From assembly GCA_945901855.1 (NCBI GenBank), contig CAMDLT010000001.1, forward strand, positions 62,001 through 126,000: a DNA stretch of 64,000 nucleotides, given 5' to 3'. The position numbers and the translations under genes were made by a program. The first letter of the stretch is position 1, and each line of letters starts with the position of its first letter. The notes under the pieces are model-generated. The model made no database searches, was not told where the DNA came from, and worked only from the letters and a program-made list of their open reading frames with translations. This DNA is from Asaia bogorensis (GTDB lineage Bacteria; Pseudomonadota; Alphaproteobacteria; CACIAM-22H2). This document shows positions 43,851 to 54,523 of this stretch, one piece after another.

Positions 43851-43878
43851 TTGACTGAGCGGGCCCAGTCGCTAGAGT
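43851..43878 (+). promoter_or_regulatory. Predicted uvrB promoter
   Basis: TTGACT (43851-43856), 16-nt spacer, TAGAGT (43873-43878). The -10 ends 10 nt before the uvrB ATG at 43889, leaving almost no 5' leader. No exact alphaproteobacterial LexA site (GTTC-N7-GTTC) is present. Confidence 0.45.
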
Positions 43879-43888
43879 CGTTCCAGCC

Positions 43889-46095
<2,207 letters not shown>

Positions 46096-46099
<4 letters not shown>

Positions 46100-47295
46100 A
46101 TTCTTTCTGGTTGCCGCTCTCGCTCACCTTGGTCGTGCAGATTTTGGTGAGCGGGGCGAGCTTGAGCGCTGCCGTGCTGGCTCCCCTGGCGGCCCCGGAT
46201 TTAGGCGTTTCGGCGGCGCGCGTCGGCTACTACGTCGCTGGCGTCTATGCCGTGGCGGCAACCGCTGGCGTTGCAAGCGGCGCGTTCATCCAGCGCTTCG
46301 GCGCGCTCGGCACCATGCAGGTCACGCTGGCGTTTGGCGCGCTCGGCCAAGCGTTGATCGCTTTTGGCACGCCCTGGAGCGTGGCGCTGGCCGCCGTCGC
46401 CTGCGGCATCAGCTTGGGGCCGACCACGCCGGCAACCTCGGCGATTTTGGTCGGCACGTCGCGCCCTGCCAATCGCAATCTTGTTTTCTCGCTCAAACAG
46501 ACCGGCGTACCGGCCGGATTCACGCTTGCGGCCCTCGCTTTTCCGGCCCTCGCTTTGTCGTTCGGCTGGCGCGGCGCGGCCGGCGTCGCGGCCGTCGTTT
46601 TGATCGCAATGTCGGTCGCGCTGATTCCGTTTCGCGCGGAGTTCAATACGGGCCGCATCGCGTCGCCTCGTTTTTCGGCGCGCGCCCAATTGCTCGATCC
46701 GGTGCGGCGTGTCTGGACGACGCCCGAAATGCGGCGCTTGGCGCTGACGTCGCTGACATATTCGGGCTTGCAGGGCTCGCTTGCAGGCTATCTCGTGGTT
46801 TTCCTGACGCACGACACGTCGCTCGATCTGATCGCGGCGGCGGGCATTTTGGCGGCCGCACAAGCAACTGGCGTGGTCGGACGCATCCTGTGGGGGGTCG
46901 TTGCCGATCGCAGCGGACGGCCCGACCGCGTGCTGGCTTTGCTGGGACTGGCCATGGCGCTGTTTGGCGGTTTCGTAGGGTTGGCGGCGCCTTATCTTTC
47001 GTTTCCCGTACTGGCAGTCGCGTGCGTGCTTTTCGGCGGCACGGCGATGGCATGGAACGGCGTCTATCTTGCCGAGGTTGCGCGCATCGCCCCGCCCGAG
47101 CGCGTGGGCGAAGCGACGGGGGCGGTCGGCATGTTCACGTTCGGCGGCGTCGCGATCGTGCCGGGCCTGTTTGCGACGATCGTGCTGTTTTTCGACAGCT
47201 ACGCGGTCGGCTATGTGCTGGCGGCTGCGTTTCCGGCCGCGTCGGGCATTGCGCTGTTGCGTGCGGCGCGTCCAAAGGGCATATCGACGCCATGA
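46096..47295 (+). CDS. MFS transporter
   Basis: 399 residues with about 12 membrane segments. The MFS loop between TM2 and TM3 ([20 protein letters not shown]) and the mid-molecule repeat [18 protein letters not shown] are recognisable. It overlaps uvrB by ATGA at its start and folM by ATGA at its end, so translation of the three is coupled. The substrate is unknown; the neighbouring pterin genes make a pterin or folate precursor possible, but that is only context. Confidence 0.92.
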
Positions 47296-48065
47296 ATTTG
47301 CCGCCGAACATGCCGCGCACGGCTTTGGTTACGGGTGCTGCCAAGCGGATCGGGCGTGCGATCGCGCTCGATCTGGCACGATACGGCCTCAAGGTCGGCG
47401 TGCATTGCGGCAACTCCGTCGACGAAGCGCGCGCGGTCGTCTCCGAAATCCAAGGCAGCGGTGGCGAGGCCGTCGTCCTGCAGGCCGACCTTGCGCGCGA
47501 GGGGGACGTGCAGCGTTTGGCCGCCGAAGCGCATGCGGTCCTTGGCCCGCTCGGCGTGCTCGTCAACAACGCATCGACTTTCGAGCGCGACGAAATTGGC
47601 GATACGACGCGCGCGAGTTGGGACATGCATCTGGAAGCCAACTTGCGCGCGCCCTTCGTGCTTATCCAGGAAATGGCGCGCCATTTGCCGCTCGACGGCG
47701 CCGGTGTCGTTATCAATCTGCTGGACCAGCGCGTATGGAATCTGACGCCGCATTTTGTCAGCTATACGCTGTCGAAGGCCGGACTATGGACGCTCACGCA
47801 AACGCTCGCCTTGGCGCTGGCGCCGCGTATCCGCGTCAACGCGATTGGGCCGGGCCCGACGCTTGCCAGCGTGCGCCAGGATCCGGCCCAGTTCGAGCGT
47901 CAGGTTGCCAGCGTGCCGTTGCGCGCGGCGCCGTCGCTCGACGAAGTGTGCGCGGCCGTCCGCTTGCTTGTATCGGCGCGCTCGGTCACGGGCCAGATGC
48001 TGGCGCTCGATGGCGGGCAGCATCTCAATTGGGGTGCGCCCGGCACGCACCAGCCCGACGAATGA
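47292..48065 (+). CDS. folM: Pteridine reductase-like SDR (FolM/PTR1 type)
   Basis: 257 residues. The N-terminus TALVTGAAKRIGRAIALDLA carries the Arg-containing TGxxxRxG motif that marks PTR1/FolM among SDRs. NNASTFERDEIGD, LDQRVWNLTPHFVSYTLSKA (Tyr-x3-Lys) and the C-terminal TGQMLALDGGQHL also fit. FolM reduces dihydromonapterin (and weakly dihydrofolate) with NADPH. Overlap (ATGA) with folB downstream supports a pterin role. The start at 47292 overlaps the MFS stop. Confidence 0.88.
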   Translation: MNLPPNMPRTALVTGAAKRIGRAIALDLARYGLKVGVHCGNSVDEARAVVSEIQGSGGEAVVLQADLAREGDVQRLAAEAHAVLGPLGVLVNNASTFERDEIGDTTRASWDMHLEANLRAPFVLIQEMARHLPLDGAGVVINLLDQRVWNLTPHFVSYTLSKAGLWTLTQTLALALAPRIRVNAIGPGPTLASVRQDPAQFERQVASVPLRAAPSLDEVCAAVRLLVSARSVTGQMLALDGGQHLNWGAPGTHQPDE

Positions 48066-48427
48066 GCGAGTTGCCGACGCGCATCGTCTTGATCCGCGAT
48101 TTGGTGTTGCAGGTCGCGATCGGCGTCTTCGAGCGCGAACGAACTGCCACGCAGCGCGTGCGCTTCAATATCGAACTCGGCGTGCCCGACGTCTCGCCGC
48201 AACACGACTCGATCCAGGAGGTGGTGCGGTACGACACGGTCATCGCCGCAATCCGCACGCTGGTCGCGGCAGGCCATGTAAATCTGGTCGAAACCTTGGC
48301 GGAGCGCGTAGCTGCACAATGCCTTGCGCAGCAGGGCGTGCTATGGACAAAAGTGCGGGTCGAGAAGCTCGATATCGCGCCGGATGCGGCTGCCGTCGGC
48401 GTCGAAATTTTTCGAAAAAATGCTTGA
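48062..48427 (+). CDS. folB: Dihydroneopterin aldolase (FolB)
   Basis: 121 residues. The family pattern is clear: LIRDLVLQVAIGVFERERTATQRVRFNIEL, VVRYDTVIAAIRTLVAAGHVNLVETLAERVA (active-site Tyr/Glu) and VRVEKLDIAPDAAAVGVEIFR (catalytic Lys). It cleaves dihydroneopterin to hydroxymethyl-dihydropterin in folate synthesis and may also epimerise to monapterin, the substrate made for FolM. ATGA overlap with folM. It ends at the AT-rich gap before uvrC. Confidence 0.93.
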   Translation: MSELPTRIVLIRDLVLQVAIGVFERERTATQRVRFNIELGVPDVSPQHDSIQEVVRYDTVIAAIRTLVAAGHVNLVETLAERVAAQCLAQQGVLWTKVRVEKLDIAPDAAAVGVEIFRKNA

Positions 48428-48814
48428 CTGACCGATACCAAGCACATGTACGGACAGTCGAACTTGTCCACATTGGCACTGAATTCAATAAAAATGGCGG
48501 TATTCTGCCGTTTCTGACGATTATGTGAAGTAATTGAGGCTCGGATTGTGAGCCATATTGAGGAATATCAGAGACTTGCAAGAGCGATCAAAATTTAGGC
48601 AAAGGGTCTTGGAATGCTAGTTTTGCTGGATTCGTGGGGGTTCGAATGCCGTTTTGCACAAGTTTATCCACAGACTTGGTGGATAGAAGAATCCAGGAAA
48701 ACCGCGTTTGCTCGAACGAGCGGCAGGCCCGTGACGCAAGTGTCACAATCGTGATTCCGGTGGGTGATCCGCGACTTGCCCCGGCTCTGCGAAGGCGGTA
48801 GGCCAAGGGCCCGC
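48428..48814. other. AT-rich intergenic region with a DnaA box-like inverted repeat
   Basis: This is the only gap over 300 nt. It is markedly AT-richer than the flanks. It holds a perfect DnaA-box consensus TTATCCACA (48664-48672), embedded in an inverted repeat TATCCAC-N7-GTGGATA (48665-48685), and a near match TTGTCCACA (48464-48472). GTGAC-N6-GTCAC lies at about 48731-48746. Short frames here (for example 48588-48806 minus) show no conserved protein. The uvrC promoter must lie here. No convincing RNA gene is seen. Confidence 0.6.
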
Positions 48815-50722
48815 ATGGCAGACCCGAGCAGCGAAGATGCCCTGGAATTCGAGCCCCCGCCCGTCGCCGCCGAAGGGGCGGCGGTGTTGCGCGCGGCCTT
48901 GCCCACGCTGCCGCTGACGCCTGGCGTCTACCGCATGCTCGCGGCGAACGGCGACGCGCTGTATGTCGGCAAGGCGCGCGCCTTGCGCAAACGCGTGTCG
49001 CAGTATCTGCAGTTCGAGCGCATGCCCAACCGATTGGTGCGCATGGTGTCGGAAACGCGACGCCTGGAAATCGTCACCACGCACACCGAAGCCGAAGCGC
49101 TGCTGCTCGAAAGCAATCTCATCAAGCGCCTGATGCCGCGCTACAATGTTTTGCTGCGCGACGACAAATCCTTTCCCTATATCGCGCTGTACCAGGAGCA
49201 CGAATTCGCGCAGGTTGCCAAGCATCGCGGCAGCCGCGATCGCAAAGGCCGCTATTTCGGGCCCTTTGCGGCGGCAACCGCGGTAAACGTGACGCTGACG
49301 GCAATGCAGCGCGCGTTTTTGCTGCGCTCTTGCACCGACGCGATCTTCTCGCAGCGCACGCGGCCCTGTTTGCTCTACCAGATCAAGCGCTGCTCGGCGC
49401 CGTGCGTGGGCCGCATCGCCAAGGACGACTACGCCAAGCTCGTCGACGAGGCCATCGATTTTCTCGAAGGCCGCTCGCGCGACGCCCAAGGCGTGCTTGT
49501 GGCGAAGATGCAGAAATCCGCCGACGAAATGGATTATGAAACGGCCGCGATGTACCGCGACCGCATCCGCGCGCTCACGGCCGTGCAGGCGCGCCAGGAC
49601 ATCAATTTCGAATATCTCGGCGATTGCGACGTTGTGGCGCTGCATGCCGAAGGCGGCCAGTGCTGCATCCAGGTTTTCTTTTTTCGCGGCGGGCGCAACT
49701 ATGGCAACCGCGCCTATTTCCCGCGCCACGACAAGCAACTCGATACGAGCGAGGTGCTGGGCTCGTTCCTGGGGCTTTTCTACGCCGACAAGCCGCCCCC
49801 GCCCAGCATCCTGCTCTCGCAAGAAGTGGCCGAGCAGGCGCTGATCGAAGAAGCGTTGTGCACGCGTACGGACCATCGCGTGCGTCTGGCCGTGCCCGAG
49901 CGCGGCGACAAGCGCAAACCGGTCGAGCACGCGCTCGCCAATGCGCGCGAAGCGTTGGCGCGTCGCCAGGCCGAAAGCGGCGCGCAGGCCAAGCTGCTCG
50001 ACGGCGTTGCCGCCGCCTTCGGGCTCGACTCGCCGCCCCAGCGCATCGAGATTTACGACAACAGCCATATCCAAGGCACGAACGCCATCGGCGCCATGGT
50101 TGTCGCAGGCCCCGAAGGCTTTGCGAAGGCCCAGTACCGCAAATTCAATATTCGCGGGCCCGGCAAATCCGATACGGGGGCGGGCGGAGACGACTACGCG
50201 ATGATGCGCGAAGTGTTCGAGCGTCGCTTCGGGCGTGCGCTTCGCGAAGATCCCAACCGCGAGCGCGGATCGTGGCCCGATCTGGTGCTGATCGACGGCG
50301 GGCTCGGCCAGCTGCACGCGGTTGAAAAGGTGCTCGAGGAACTGGGCATCGACGATCTGACCTATGTGGCGATCGCCAAAGGGCCTGATCGCGATGCCGG
50401 ACGCGAGCGGTTTTTCATGCCGGGCCGCGCGCCGTTCCAGCTCGAGCAGCGCGACCCCGTCCTCTACTATTTGCAGCGTCTGCGTGACGAGGCGCACCGC
50501 TTTGCGATCGGTGGGCACCGTGCGCGGCGCTCCAAGGGCATCGCAAGTTCGCCTTTGGACGAGGTCCAGGGCGTGGGACCGCGGCGCAAAAAGGCGCTTT
50601 TGCTGCATTTTGGCTCGTCGGCGGCGGTCAAAGCGGCCGGATTGGCCGACCTTGAGGCCGTGGCCGGGGTGGGCAAGTCGGCGGCCAAAAAAATCTATGA
50701 CCACTTCCACGGCGGCGGGTAA
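48815..50722 (+). CDS. uvrC: Excinuclease ABC subunit C
   Basis: 635 residues. GIY-YIG nuclease domain at ~30-115 ([30 protein letters not shown]), the Cys-rich [15 protein letters not shown], a UVR domain ([25 protein letters not shown]), the RNase H-like second nuclease ([31 protein letters not shown]) and C-terminal tandem HhH ([34 protein letters not shown]). It makes both incisions around damage. I start at MADPSSED (48815); ATG 48764 would add 17 residues. pgsA follows after 42 nt. Confidence 0.97.
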   Translation: MADPSSEDALEFEPPPVAAEGAAVLRAALPTLPLTPGVYRMLAANGDALYVGKARALRKRVSQYLQFERMPNRLVRMVSETRRLEIVTTHTEAEALLLESNLIKRLMPRYNVLLRDDKSFPYIALYQEHEFAQVAKHRGSRDRKGRYFGPFAAATAVNVTLTAMQRAFLLRSCTDAIFSQRTRPCLLYQIKRCSAPCVGRIAKDDYAKLVDEAIDFLEGRSRDAQGVLVAKMQKSADEMDYETAAMYRDRIRALTAVQARQDINFEYLGDCDVVALHAEGGQCCIQVFFFRGGRNYGNRAYFPRHDKQLDTSEVLGSFLGLFYADKPPPPSILLSQEVAEQALIEEALCTRTDHRVRLAVPERGDKRKPVEHALANAREALARRQAESGAQAKLLDGVAAAFGLDSPPQRIEIYDNSHIQGTNAIGAMVVAGPEGFAKAQYRKFNIRGPGKSDTGAGGDDYAMMREVFERRFGRALREDPNRERGSWPDLVLIDGGLGQLHAVEKVLEELGIDDLTYVAIAKGPDRDAGRERFFMPGRAPFQLEQRDPVLYYLQRLRDEAHRFAIGGHRARRSKGIASSPLDEVQGVGPRRKKALLLHFGSSAAVKAAGLADLEAVAGVGKSAAKKIYDHFHGGG

Positions 50723-50764
50723 AATAGCACCGTTGGATTCTGCCCTTCGAGCGACCCGAGGACT

Positions 50765-51376
50765 ATGATTTTTTCGTTGCCCATGTGGCTCACACTGAGT
50801 CGCATCTTCGCCATCCCGATCATCGTCGCGCTGTTCTGGCTCGACGGCGACGAATGGCGCTATGTCGCCTGCGGCATCTACGCGATCGCCGCGGCGACCG
50901 ACTGGCTCGACGGATACCTTGCGCGCGCGTGGTCGCAGCAATCCAAGCTTGGCCGTATCTTCGATCCGATCGCCGACAAGCTGCTGGTCGCAGCGACGAT
51001 TTTGCTGCTCGTCGCGTTCGGTCGTGTCGCAGGGGTCACGGTTCTGGCGGCGCTGGTGATTTTGCTGCGCGAGGTTCTTGTCTCGGGCTTGCGCGAGTTT
51101 TTGGCCGAAATTCGCGTCGGCTTGCCGGTGTCCAAACTCGCCAAATGGAAGACCGGAATTCAAATGACGGCGCTCGGCATTCTGATCGTCGGCGATGCAG
51201 GCCCGACCGCGTTCCTGCCGGTCATGCCGATTGGCGAGGTCGGGTTGTGGATTGCGGCAGCGCTCACGCTCTATACGGGGTACGACTACCTCGCGACCGG
51301 CTTGAAGCATGTCGACGAGGACGACGCACCCGTCCAGCCGCCCGCCCCGACGCCGCCCGCGCGACAGTCGGCCTGA
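50765..51376 (+). CDS. pgsA: CDP-diacylglycerol-glycerol-3-phosphate 3-phosphatidyltransferase
   Basis: 203 residues with about five to six membrane helices. The CDP-alcohol phosphotransferase motif DWLDGYLARAWSQQSKLGRI, continuing FDPIADK, matches D-x2-DG-x2-AR-x8-G-x3-D-x3-D exactly and provides the metal-binding aspartates. It makes phosphatidylglycerophosphate, the first committed step to phosphatidylglycerol and cardiolipin. uvrC-pgsA followed by moa genes is a recurring alphaproteobacterial order. A Pro-rich tail (PVQPPAPTPPARQSA) is not conserved. Confidence 0.96.
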   Translation: MIFSLPMWLTLSRIFAIPIIVALFWLDGDEWRYVACGIYAIAAATDWLDGYLARAWSQQSKLGRIFDPIADKLLVAATILLLVAFGRVAGVTVLAALVILLREVLVSGLREFLAEIRVGLPVSKLAKWKTGIQMTALGILIVGDAGPTAFLPVMPIGEVGLWIAAALTLYTGYDYLATGLKHVDEDDAPVQPPAPTPPARQSA

Positions 51377-51381
51377 AAGCG

Positions 51382-51870
51382 ATGCGTATCGTCGGACTAG
51401 CGGGCTGGAGCGGCAGCGGCAAAACCTCGCTCGTGATACGCTTGGTGCCCGAACTTGTGCGGCGCGGCTTGAGCGTTTCGACGATCAAGCACGCGCATCA
51501 CGCATTCGACGTCGATAAGCCCGGCAAGGATAGCCACGCGCATCGCCAGGCCGGTGCCCAAGAAGTGCTGGTCTCGTCCGCCAATCGCTTCGCGCTGATG
51601 CGCGAACTGCGCGGCGCGCCCGAGCCCACGTTCGAAGAACTCGTCGCGCGCATGGCGCGCGTCGATATTCTGCTGGTCGAAGGATTCAAGCGCCACGCGC
51701 ACGACAAAATCGAAGTCCATCGTCCAACCGTGGGCAAACCGCTGCTGGCCGGCGACGATCCACGAATAATAGCCGTCGCCAGCGACGCGGCGCTGACCGG
51801 TCTCGGCGTGCCGCTGCTCGATCTCGACGATACGGCCGCGATCGCCGATTTTATCGTTGGGTACGGCTGA
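51382..51870 (+). CDS. mobB: Molybdopterin-guanine dinucleotide biosynthesis protein MobB
   Basis: 162 residues. GTP-binding P-loop GWSGSGKTSLVIRL at the N-terminus, TIKHAHHAFDVDKPGKDSHAHRQAGA and VDILLVEGFKRHAHDKIEVHR are all diagnostic of MobB. It binds GTP and MobA and helps attach GMP to molybdopterin. This is the form of cofactor needed by DMSO-reductase-family enzymes such as the one at 3964. Starts 6 nt after pgsA; its stop overlaps the moeA start (TGATG). Confidence 0.95.
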   Translation: MRIVGLAGWSGSGKTSLVIRLVPELVRRGLSVSTIKHAHHAFDVDKPGKDSHAHRQAGAQEVLVSSANRFALMRELRGAPEPTFEELVARMARVDILLVEGFKRHAHDKIEVHRPTVGKPLLAGDDPRIIAVASDAALTGLGVPLLDLDDTAAIADFIVGYG

Positions 51871-53126
51871 TGGCGCAGCTTTCCGATGATTGTTTTGCGT
51901 TCGGCGGCGAATTGATGCGAGCGGGCGAAGCGTCGGCCATTTTGGCCGCGCGTGCGAAAACACTGACCTCGGCCGAGCGTATCGCGTTGCGCGGGGCGGC
52001 AGGTCGCATTTTGGCGGCGGACATCGTGGCGCTGCGCAACGTGCCGCCGCACGACAATGCGGCCGTCGATGGCTATGCGGTTTCGCATGCCGACCTGAAC
52101 GCGACCGACGATACGCGCCTTCCCTTGCGCGGTCGCAGTGCGGCCGGCCATCCGATGCTGGAACCGTTCGCAAGCGGCACGGCCGCGCGGGTCTTCACGG
52201 GTGCGGCGATGCCCGCGGGGGCCGATACCGTCTTCATGCAGGAGGACGCGACGCTCGACGGCGATCATGTTGTGCTGCCGCCAGGGTTGAAGTTCGGCGC
52301 CAACCGGCGCAAGGCTGGCGAAGATATTGCCGCAGGGTCTCTTGTTTTGCGGGCCGGACAGCGTCTGCGCGCCCAGGATATCGGACTCATCGCATCGCTG
52401 GGATTTTCGGAGATCGCGGCAAACGCGAAGCTGCGCGTTGCTGTGTTTTCGACTGGCGACGAATTGCGCGAACCGGGCACAAACGCCCCCGCAGGCAGCG
52501 TGTACGATGCCAATCGCCATGTGTTGCTCGCTTTGCTCGACGGGCTCGGGTTCCAGGCCAACGATCTTGGCATTTTGAAGGACTCGCCGGATGCACTGCG
52601 CGCGGCGCTGGGCGATGCCGCCGCGACAAACGATGCGATCGTAACCTCGGGCGGCATGTCGACGGGCGAGGAAGACCATGTGCGTGCGGCCGTGACGGCG
52701 CTCGGACAGATTCATTTTTGGCGCCTCGCCATTCGGCCGGGCCGACCGCTTGCCTTTGGCACGGTTTCGGGCAAGGCGTTTTTGGGATTGCCCGGCAATC
52801 CGGTCGCCATGATGGTGACGTTCCTGCGTTTTGCGCGACCCGTTTTGCTTCGCCTTGCGGGCGCTTCGAACGTCGAACCCCAACTCCACCGTGTGCGCCT
52901 GGCCGAGCCGGTCCGCAAAAAACTTGGACGGCGCGAATGGCTGCGCGTGCGCTTGATGGCAGGTGCCGACGGCGTGCCTGTCGCGCATAAGTTTCCGCGC
53001 GACGGGGCCGGCATTCTAAGCTCGCTGGTGTGGTCGGACGGGCTGATCGAGATTGCCGAAGAAACGACCGCGCTTGCTGCGGGCGATCTAGTGGACTACC
53101 TGCCGTTTACGGAGGTCGTGCGATGA
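51870..53126 (+). CDS. moeA: Molybdopterin molybdenumtransferase MoeA
   Basis: 418 residues, full length. NVPPHDNAAVDGYAVSHADL, RVFTGAAMPAGADTVFMQED, VAVFSTGDELREPGT...SVYDANRHVL, SGGMSTGEEDHV, and FLGLPGNPVAMMVTFLRF are the standard MoeA blocks. It inserts molybdate into adenylylated molybdopterin. TGATG overlap with mobB and ATGA overlap with moaD indicate strict coupling in the order mobB-moeA-moaD-moaE. Confidence 0.96.
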   Translation: MAQLSDDCFAFGGELMRAGEASAILAARAKTLTSAERIALRGAAGRILAADIVALRNVPPHDNAAVDGYAVSHADLNATDDTRLPLRGRSAAGHPMLEPFASGTAARVFTGAAMPAGADTVFMQEDATLDGDHVVLPPGLKFGANRRKAGEDIAAGSLVLRAGQRLRAQDIGLIASLGFSEIAANAKLRVAVFSTGDELREPGTNAPAGSVYDANRHVLLALLDGLGFQANDLGILKDSPDALRAALGDAAATNDAIVTSGGMSTGEEDHVRAAVTALGQIHFWRLAIRPGRPLAFGTVSGKAFLGLPGNPVAMMVTFLRFARPVLLRLAGASNVEPQLHRVRLAEPVRKKLGRREWLRVRLMAGADGVPVAHKFPRDGAGILSSLVWSDGLIEIAEETTALAAGDLVDYLPFTEVVR

Positions 53127-53374
53127 AGATTCTGTGGTTCGCGTGGCTGCGTACGCGCGTGGGGCATGCGCAAGAAAACGTCGCCAAGCCGACCGAGGTT
53201 TCCAACGTTGCCGAGTTGCTCGACTGGCTCGCCACGCGCTCGGACGGCCACGCACAAGCGCTGGCGGCGCGCGACGTGGTGCGCGTTGCCGTCAACCAGA
53301 CCTATGTGAAGCTCGACCATCCGGTCGCCGATGGCGATGAAGTCGCGTTGTTTCCGCCCGTGACGGGAGGCTAG
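53123..53374 (+). CDS. moaD: Molybdopterin synthase small subunit MoaD
   Basis: 83 residues, ubiquitin-like. It ends in the essential Gly-Gly (EVALFPPVTGG), which is thiocarboxylated and donates sulfur to molybdopterin within MoaE. NQTYVKLDHPVADGDEVALFPP is the typical last strand region. I start at ATG 53123, overlapping the moeA stop (ATGA). moaE follows after 2 nt. Confidence 0.95.
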   Translation: MKILWFAWLRTRVGHAQENVAKPTEVSNVAELLDWLATRSDGHAQALAARDVVRVAVNQTYVKLDHPVADGDEVALFPPVTGG

Positions 53375-53376
53375 GC

Positions 53377-53835
53377 ATGGTAGTGCGCGTCCAACGCGAG
53401 GCTTTCGATGCGGGAGCCGAACTTGCAGCATTGACAGCTGGGCGTACCGATATCGGCGCACTGACGAGTTTTGTGGGGCTCGTGCGCGACATGGCGGGCG
53501 ATGCGCGCATCGGCGCCATGACGCTCGAGCACTATCCGGGCATGACCGAAAAGCAGCTCGAAGAAGTCGAGCGCGAAGCGAATGCGCGCTGGCCTCTGAC
53601 GGCCTCGTTGATCGTGCACCGCTTCGGGCGCATGGAACCGGGCGAGCCGATCGTTTTGTGCGCAGCAGCCAGCGCGCACCGCGATGCGTCGTTCGACGCG
53701 TGCCGCTTTCTCATCGATTGGCTGAAGACGAAGGCGCCCTTCTGGAAACTTGAAGAAACCGGCGCCGGAGCCCAGTGGGTCGCCGCCAAAACAAGCGACG
53801 ACCACGCCGCACGACGTTGGGAGACGGGAAAATGA
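53377..53835 (+). CDS. moaE: Molybdopterin synthase catalytic subunit MoaE
   Basis: 152 residues. Diagnostic segments are GALTSFVGLVRD, MTLEHYPGMTEKQLEEV, LIVHRFGRMEPGEPIVLCAAASAHRDASFDACRFLIDWLK and the active-site lysine in TKAPFWKLEET. With MoaD it converts precursor Z (cPMP) to molybdopterin. Its stop overlaps the start of a small membrane protein gene by ATGA. Confidence 0.96.
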   Translation: MVVRVQREAFDAGAELAALTAGRTDIGALTSFVGLVRDMAGDARIGAMTLEHYPGMTEKQLEEVEREANARWPLTASLIVHRFGRMEPGEPIVLCAAASAHRDASFDACRFLIDWLKTKAPFWKLEETGAGAQWVAAKTSDDHAARRWETGK

Positions 53836-54296
53836 GAGTCGAACCGCTGAATGCCTATCGCGTCGCGCTATGGTTTTTGTGCGGCGCTCTGGCCGTGCTC
53901 GTTTTTCACCAGGGCGCCATTCAGATGCTGTTCAAGTCGGGCATTATCCCCAACGGTCCTTATCAAATGCGACCGATTCCGCCGTTCGGCGTGCCCGCCG
54001 TCATGAACCAAGCTTTCTGGGGCGGCATGTGGGGGATCGTCTTCGGTCTGCTGCAGCCTTTCTTCGGCAAGCGGCTCCATCCGTTGACGATCGGGTTTTT
54101 GTTCGGCCTTTTGGGGCCGACGATGGTCGGTTGGTTCGTACTTTCGCCGCTGCGCGGCGGGCCGCTCGCGGCGGGCTTCGTACTCGACAACATGGCGCGC
54201 GGCGTTTTCATCAACGGCATGTTCGGGGTGGGCGTTGCCGCCCTGCTCATGCTTGCCCATCGTTACGGTCCGAGGACGAGCGGAGTGCAAATCTGA
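53832..54296 (+). CDS. Unknown four-helix membrane protein coupled to moaE
   Basis: 154 residues with about four membrane segments: ALWFLCGALAVLVFHQGAIQ, AFWGGMWGIVFGLLQPFF, LTIGFLFGLLGPTMVGWFVL and FINGMFGVGVAALLMLAHRY, rich in Gly and Phe. I do not recognise a named family beyond an uncharacterised membrane protein. The ATG overlaps the moaE stop, so its translation is tied to molybdopterin synthase, yet it carries no Cys or His cluster suggesting cofactor or molybdate handling. Its 3' end overlaps a possible convergent small gene by 50 nt. Confidence 0.8.
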   Translation: MRVEPLNAYRVALWFLCGALAVLVFHQGAIQMLFKSGIIPNGPYQMRPIPPFGVPAVMNQAFWGGMWGIVFGLLQPFFGKRLHPLTIGFLFGLLGPTMVGWFVLSPLRGGPLAAGFVLDNMARGVFINGMFGVGVAALLMLAHRYGPRTSGVQI

Positions 54297-54516
54297 GGTC
54301 GTCGGGCGCGATGCTTGGATTTTCCGCCAGGACAGCCTCGAACGCCAAGCGCGCGATGGCGGCGGCGCGTTCGCGTTTGGCGTAGCTCTGGGAGTCCGCG
54401 CCGAACAGGCGCAGCAGCGGATCGATCAAACGGGTTCCGCGCGCGGGTTCCGCAATTTCGGCCGAGAAACGCGCGCAGGCGGCGGCGTAGATTTTTTGCA
54501 ACGCCGCCGCCTGCAT
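54247..54516 (-). CDS. Possible small hypothetical protein after ilvE
   Basis: A possible 89-residue product (MQAAALQKIYAAACARFSAE...) starting 7 nt after the aminotransferase stop, with GAGG six nt before the ATG. The predicted protein is Ala-rich and helical; no family is recognised. Points for: spacing, ribosome site and plausible amino acid composition. Points against: the first 14 codons form one side of a perfect 14-bp hairpin (54475-54514), and the 3' end overlaps the convergent membrane protein by 50 nt. Confidence 0.4.
   Translation of the reverse strand: MQAAALQKIYAAACARFSAEIAEPARGTRLIDPLLRLFGADSQSYAKRERAAAIARLAFEAVLAENPSIAPDDLRFALRSSSDRNDGQA
54475..54514. repeat. Perfect 14-bp hairpin just after ilvE
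   Basis: GCAGGCGGCGGCGT (54475-54488) pairs fully with ACGCCGCCGCCTGC (54501-54514) around a 12-nt loop (AGATTTTTTGCA). It lies 10 nt past the aminotransferase stop on the minus strand. It has no T-run after either arm, so it is not a classical terminator; it could block read-through, protect the mRNA end or hide the start of the small frame there. Confidence 0.7.
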
Positions 54517-54523
54517 GCTTGCC

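Noticed and set aside
43840-43854. GTTC then GTTG upstream of uvrB as a LexA site.
   Set aside because: The alphaproteobacterial site needs GTTC-N7-GTTC; here the spacing is 6 and the second half is GTTG.
48636-48655. GGGGGTTCGAATGCC looked like a tRNA T-arm.
   Set aside because: The five bases on each side of the TTCGAAT loop do not pair, and no anticodon arm or acceptor stem is found upstream.
48588-48806. A 72-codon minus-strand frame in the gap before uvrC.
   Set aside because: No ribosome site, no recognisable domain, and it overlaps the repeat and promoter area.
48428-48814. The AT-rich gap as a replication origin.
   Set aside because: It has one perfect DnaA box and weak partial matches. 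No box cluster or usual origin neighbours (hemE, parAB, dnaA, gidA) are in the window.
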